Of a DNA stretch of 64,000 bases, positions 60,334 to 64,000 are shown one piece after another. Under the pieces are notes generated by a model. That model made no database searches. It worked only from the letters and a program-made list of their open reading frames with translations, and was not told the origin of the DNA. Origin of the DNA: Zelopaecilomyces penicillatus (taxonomy: Eukaryota; Ascomycota; Sordariomycetes; Hypocreales; Pseudodiploosporaceae); the NCBI GenBank assembly GCA_005765155.1, contig VCCP01000008.1, positions 372,001-436,000 on the forward strand, read 5' to 3'. Both the position numbers and the translations under genes were made by a program. Each line of letters starts with the position of its first letter. Within the stretch, counting starts at the first letter, position 1.

Positions 60334-61437
60334 CTTGAATTATGGTATTGATGGGGAGGTGAGAGGTCGAAAAGATGATTTGTCTTTTGACTCAAGTTTG
60401 ACGGAGGACCGAAGGGGAGGGAGGGGGTGGAAACGCGGAAAGATGGACAAGTTCGCGATCGGGGGTTCGGCGGGCGGATTTGGGGGAGCCTTCAGCACTC
60501 TCTCACACATACAAATTACTGGTGGGCTTTGCAGTTCTTCCCACTCAATCAATTTCGCTGGTTGTGGGTTGAAGCCCTAATCAACTTGGGCGTTGTGGGG
60601 TCCTCGCCTGCCCGTGCTAGCGAACGGCTTAGCGGGCTCCCTTCAGGGTACTGGGTACGCTGTAATAAACCTCCATTGCCACTGTCAGCCAGAGTTGGCT
60701 CTCGTTTTGGTTTGCGCCGGAGTATCTGTTTCAGCGATACGCCGAGGGATGACGATCCGCTTGACCTTTTCCAAGCCTTCTTCGTCTGTGACGACTGACC
60801 ACAGCATGGTCCACGCCTGACGTCTTAGTTCGGGTAGCGGGTTGCGTGTCAGCGAGCTCCACGTCCTCCTCACCCCACTTCCCCCTCCCCCTCCACCATA
60901 CCGAGCTATCGCCCACCTGTAGCCTAGCCTACACTGACACGTTGTTGAGGCACCAGATAGCATCCATTCATGGCTTGTGATCTGCTGCACAAGTACTAAT
61001 AGTAGGTACCTACACAAGATAATTAGTGGGCGTTGAATAGCAGCGTGCTGATTGCTGGATGACCCAAACGTCACCTTTCCATTACCATCTCTTTTCTCTT
61101 CTCTCCTACAACCGTCCATCATCTTCTTTCCACTGTGGATCAGTACGAGGTCGCGCGTGTGCTACAGCAATGCGACTCGGCCTCTACTGTGTTGCTCTCC
61201 GGGTCTTTTCCTTCATGTAATAACAAACATGGTCTAGCCCCTGTTCTAGACGTCAACAGCTCGACACTCCCCCACTCTGAAGCTCCACCAACGACCCAAC
61301 ATCTACCTCGCTCCTCGCCCGCTCCAACATCACTCGTCATCAGCCAACTATAAACATTGCTTCAAGATTCTCGCTAGAACTGCTATCCGTTCGCTCGCGA
61401 GCCTAACCCTGGTTATTTAGGTTAGCGCGTGGTCAGA
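60334..61437. promoter_or_regulatory. Divergent promoter region of uS3 and myotubularin genes
   Basis: About 1.1 kb. A pyrimidine tract lies at about 60863-60898, and short C/T-rich stretches precede the phosphatase start. No gene was recognised. The open frame at 60427-60798 has no motif. Confidence 0.45.
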
Positions 61438-63841
61438 ATGGAGGCCAGGAAGGTATGTGCTCGTCAATATCCGGATGCGCTCGGCTCGTGCTTGGCCTGA
61501 TCAACCGTTTCTCTTCCAGGTCATCCAGGATGTCCAGGGCATCTACGGCGGCCAGACCACCAATGGTATCCTCCGGCTTACAGATTTCCACATGGTCTTC
61601 TGCGCTCCTGTCGACCAGTCTAGCCAAGGCCCATCTGATCCCAACGCCCCGCCGCCCAAGACTCGCGAACGATGGATGACTTATCCCATGCTCTCTCACT
61701 GTTCATTCCGGCCAACACTTCCATCCTCTCAGCAGGCCTCGTCCATACGAATTAGATGCCGAGACTTCATCTTCGTTACTTTCAACTTTCCCAATCCCGA
61801 CACTGCAAAGGAAGCGTTTGAGTTTATCAGGAGCAGGACCTGTCGGCTGGGCACGGTGGAGGGCCTCTTTGCATTCAGGCATAAGCCTATGAAGGCTGAA
61901 AAGGAGGTAAATGGATGGTCTGTGTACGACCCAAAGGCCGAGTTCAAACGCCAGGGCATCAGTGAAAAGCTTCCCGATAAGGGCTGGAGGGTCACCACCA
62001 TCAACCAGGACTATACTTTCTGCGATACCTACCCGGCATTCTTGGTTGTGCCATCAAAGATATCCGATAATGTTCTAAAATATGCCCGCGAATTCCGCTC
62101 GCGTAATCGCATCCCGGCACTATCATATATTCACCCTATCAACAACTGCACCATTACTCGGAGCTCCCAGCCCTTGGCCGGAATCACCAGAAAAACAAAT
62201 GTTCAAGATGAGAGGCTCGTTGCTGCATCCTTCTCCGCATCAATGCCCGCAGGCAGCTCTGGAGACTCGACCCCAATGTCGAGCCAGCCAGAGGTATTCC
62301 CTAGTGCCATGATGGAGTCAGAGCTATCTGAAACAGAGCGGTTGGAGGATGATCTTATTTCAAAGTCCATCGTCATGTTTGATGAGAAAACAGGAAAACG
62401 TCTAGTCTATGGGGCTCAGCAGAGCAATCTCATTGTTGATGCACGCCCTACTATCAATGCCATGGTCAACCAAGTTCAGGGTATGGGTTCCGAGAATATG
62501 GATAAGTATAAGTTTGCGCGGAAGATTTTCCTTAGTATTGAAAATATTCACGTCATGCGAAGTTCGTTAAATAAGGTCGTGGAGGCGTTGAAGGATGCAG
62601 ATATCTCGCCGCTCCCGCCCAACCGGGAACTGCTACAACAGAGTGGCTGGTTGCGACATATCCATGACGTTCTTGATGGCTCTGCCATTATAACCCGGCA
62701 AGTAGGTATTAATCACTCTCATGTTCTTATCCATTGCTCTGATGGCTGGGATCGCACGAGTCAATTGAGCGCACTATCCCAAATCATGTTGGATCCCTAT
62801 TATCGGACCTTAGAGGGCTTTATTGTATTGGTTGAGAAGGACTGGCTATCATTTGGCCACATGTTTAGGCTACGATCTGGTCATCTCAACCATGAAGATT
62901 GGTTCCCAGTCCAAAAAGACGCCTTTGCCGGCGCAAGAGTACAACCTGGAGAGAACGATGGACGTAACGACGCATTCCAGAATGTGCTCAGTGGCGCCAA
63001 ACGCTTCTTTAACCAGAATAAGGACGATGCGGACTTGGCTACAATGGGCGAGACCGCCTCTGTCAAGGTGGTTGATGACGAGGCTACAACACCCAAGATG
63101 GTCAGCCCCGTCTTCCACCAGTTTCTCGACTGCGTCTATCAGCTTATTCGGCAAAACAGCGATCGTTTCGAGTATAATGAGCGGTTTTTGCGCCGTTTGC
63201 TTTATCATCTGTATTCTTGTCAGTACGGAACCTTTTTGTATAATTCGGAAAAACAAAGGCATGATGCGAAAGCGTCAGAAAGAACCTCCTCAGTGTGGGA
63301 TTACTTCCTCTGCAGAAAATCAGAATTTACAAATCCTGACTACGATGGCACGGTTGACGATCATGTCAAGGGGCGTGAACGCATTATTCTTCCTCGCCTG
63401 AAGGACATCCGCTGGTGGCATCAGCTCTTTGGCCGTACGGATGACGAAATGAATGGAGCACTCAATGCTGCAGCTGTCGCGGAAAATGATAGACAGGCAG
63501 CTGTTTCAAGCCTTCATTATCCTAGTGCCTTACAGGCGGATGAGGAACCTGAAGCCTCAGAGCTGAGCCCCGAACCACCTAGTGTTTCTGAACCACCATC
63601 TGTCCTGACTGCAGTAGAGTCAGCTCATGAAACTCTGACTCCGAGTGCACAACAGGCTACTCTACGTCATAGTGCCTCTTCAGATGGCGTGAACCCTTTT
63701 GCTACTATCAGGGATGGAATCGCCGGTCTAAGTATTGGTCATACGGTGCTATCAAACTTCGGCCGTAGCGAAGAATCCCTTCAAGTCCCATCAAATGCAG
63801 CCCCAAAACGTAGCGACCAAGAACTTCAAGAAATGACATAG
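61438..63841 (+). CDS. YMR1: Myotubularin-type phosphoinositide 3-phosphatase
   Basis: Two exons (61438-61452 and 61520-63841) join in frame to 778 aa. The first encodes only MEARK. The N-terminal part forms a PH-GRAM-like domain (GILRLTDFHMVFCAP to roughly residue 130). The catalytic domain holds HCSDGWDRTSQ, with the nucleophile Cys411 and Arg417 of the CX5R signature intact, so the enzyme should be active. Other myotubularin hallmarks are RSRNRIPALSYIHP and SFGHMFRLRSGH. Known members hydrolyse PI(3)P and PI(3,5)P2 on endosomal and vacuolar membranes. The C-terminal 120 residues are Pro/Ser/Glu-rich and probably disordered. After the TAG at 63839-63841 the same frame stays open to the window end. 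The gene symbol follows the yeast orthologue. Confidence 0.93.
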
Positions 63842-64000
63842 GAGGTCATGTTTCCAACGGAGGACTCCTTGTCTTACATGATCGTGGAAACCGAGGATAT
63901 TGCTCAATATGCGCAAAATCAGCCTCGAACCCTCCCCCAGTCCATAACCGTCGAAATGGAACGCCCAGAAACCAGCCAAGTTGTAGACGGCAATACTGGA
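63842..64000. other. Open frame after the phosphatase stop
   Basis: Codons in the phosphatase frame stay open for 53 triplets (EVMFPTEDSLSYMIVETEDI and onward) to the edge. This may be 3' UTR that is open by chance, or coding sequence after an unrecognised intron. Confidence 0.3.

Noticed and set aside
60427..60798. A 123-codon open frame upstream of uS3
   Set aside because: No motif was seen, and it lies across a divergent promoter with competing frames in the same place.

Overview
The window is nuclear DNA of a filamentous ascomycete. Evidence for this is the short GT-AG introns (mostly 50-90 bp) with CTAAC/CTGAC-like branch sites, a fungal highly reducing polyketide synthase (HR-PKS), a giant multimodular NRPS, and housekeeping genes of fungal type. 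The gene mix suggests Sordariomycetes, perhaps Hypocreales, but no marker settles the species.

Left part (about 0.6-39.7 kb): a candidate biosynthetic gene cluster. An HR-PKS (KS-AT-DH-MT-ER-KR-ACP, no release domain) and an aldo-keto reductase lie on the minus strand. A 2.1 kb divergent intergenic region follows, then a 7,907-residue NRPS on the plus strand, split by three short introns. A phytanoyl-CoA dioxygenase-like Fe(II)/2-oxoglutarate enzyme is convergent to its 3' end. The NRPS reads A-T-C-A-T-C-A-T-E-C-A-T-C-A-T-E-C-A-T-E-C. Its first A domain has lost the ATP-binding loop and the A10 lysine, so it looks inactive, while its carrier domain is intact. The simplest hypothesis is that this carrier is charged in trans, perhaps by the polyketide, and extended by five residues. 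Three of these would be epimerised, and the terminal C domain would release the product. Two of the five active-looking A domains (A2 and A5) also lack the usual Asp that holds the alpha-amino group, so unusual building blocks are expected. No standalone acyl-CoA ligase, acyltransferase or transporter is visible, and no transcription factor gene is seen.

Middle part (about 40-47.5 kb): an acyl-protein thioesterase/carboxylesterase with an N-terminal membrane-anchor extension, an unrecognised protein with a weak ADP-ribosyltransferase-like C-terminal part, and a class A FAD monooxygenase. Whether any belongs to the cluster is open. About 2.7 kb without a recognised gene separates the last two and holds a small GC-rich, hairpin-dense block.

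Right part (about 48-64 kb): conserved housekeeping genes. These are coatomer delta subunit, an acidic fungal protein of unknown function, tRNA-Glu(UUC), a NIPA-like magnesium transporter, ribosomal protein uS3 and a myotubularin-type phosphoinositide phosphatase. They mark the edge of the secondary-metabolite region.

Exon borders were derived by hand from splice signals, reading-frame closure and family motifs. They close in frame for every gene listed but are unsupported by transcript data.
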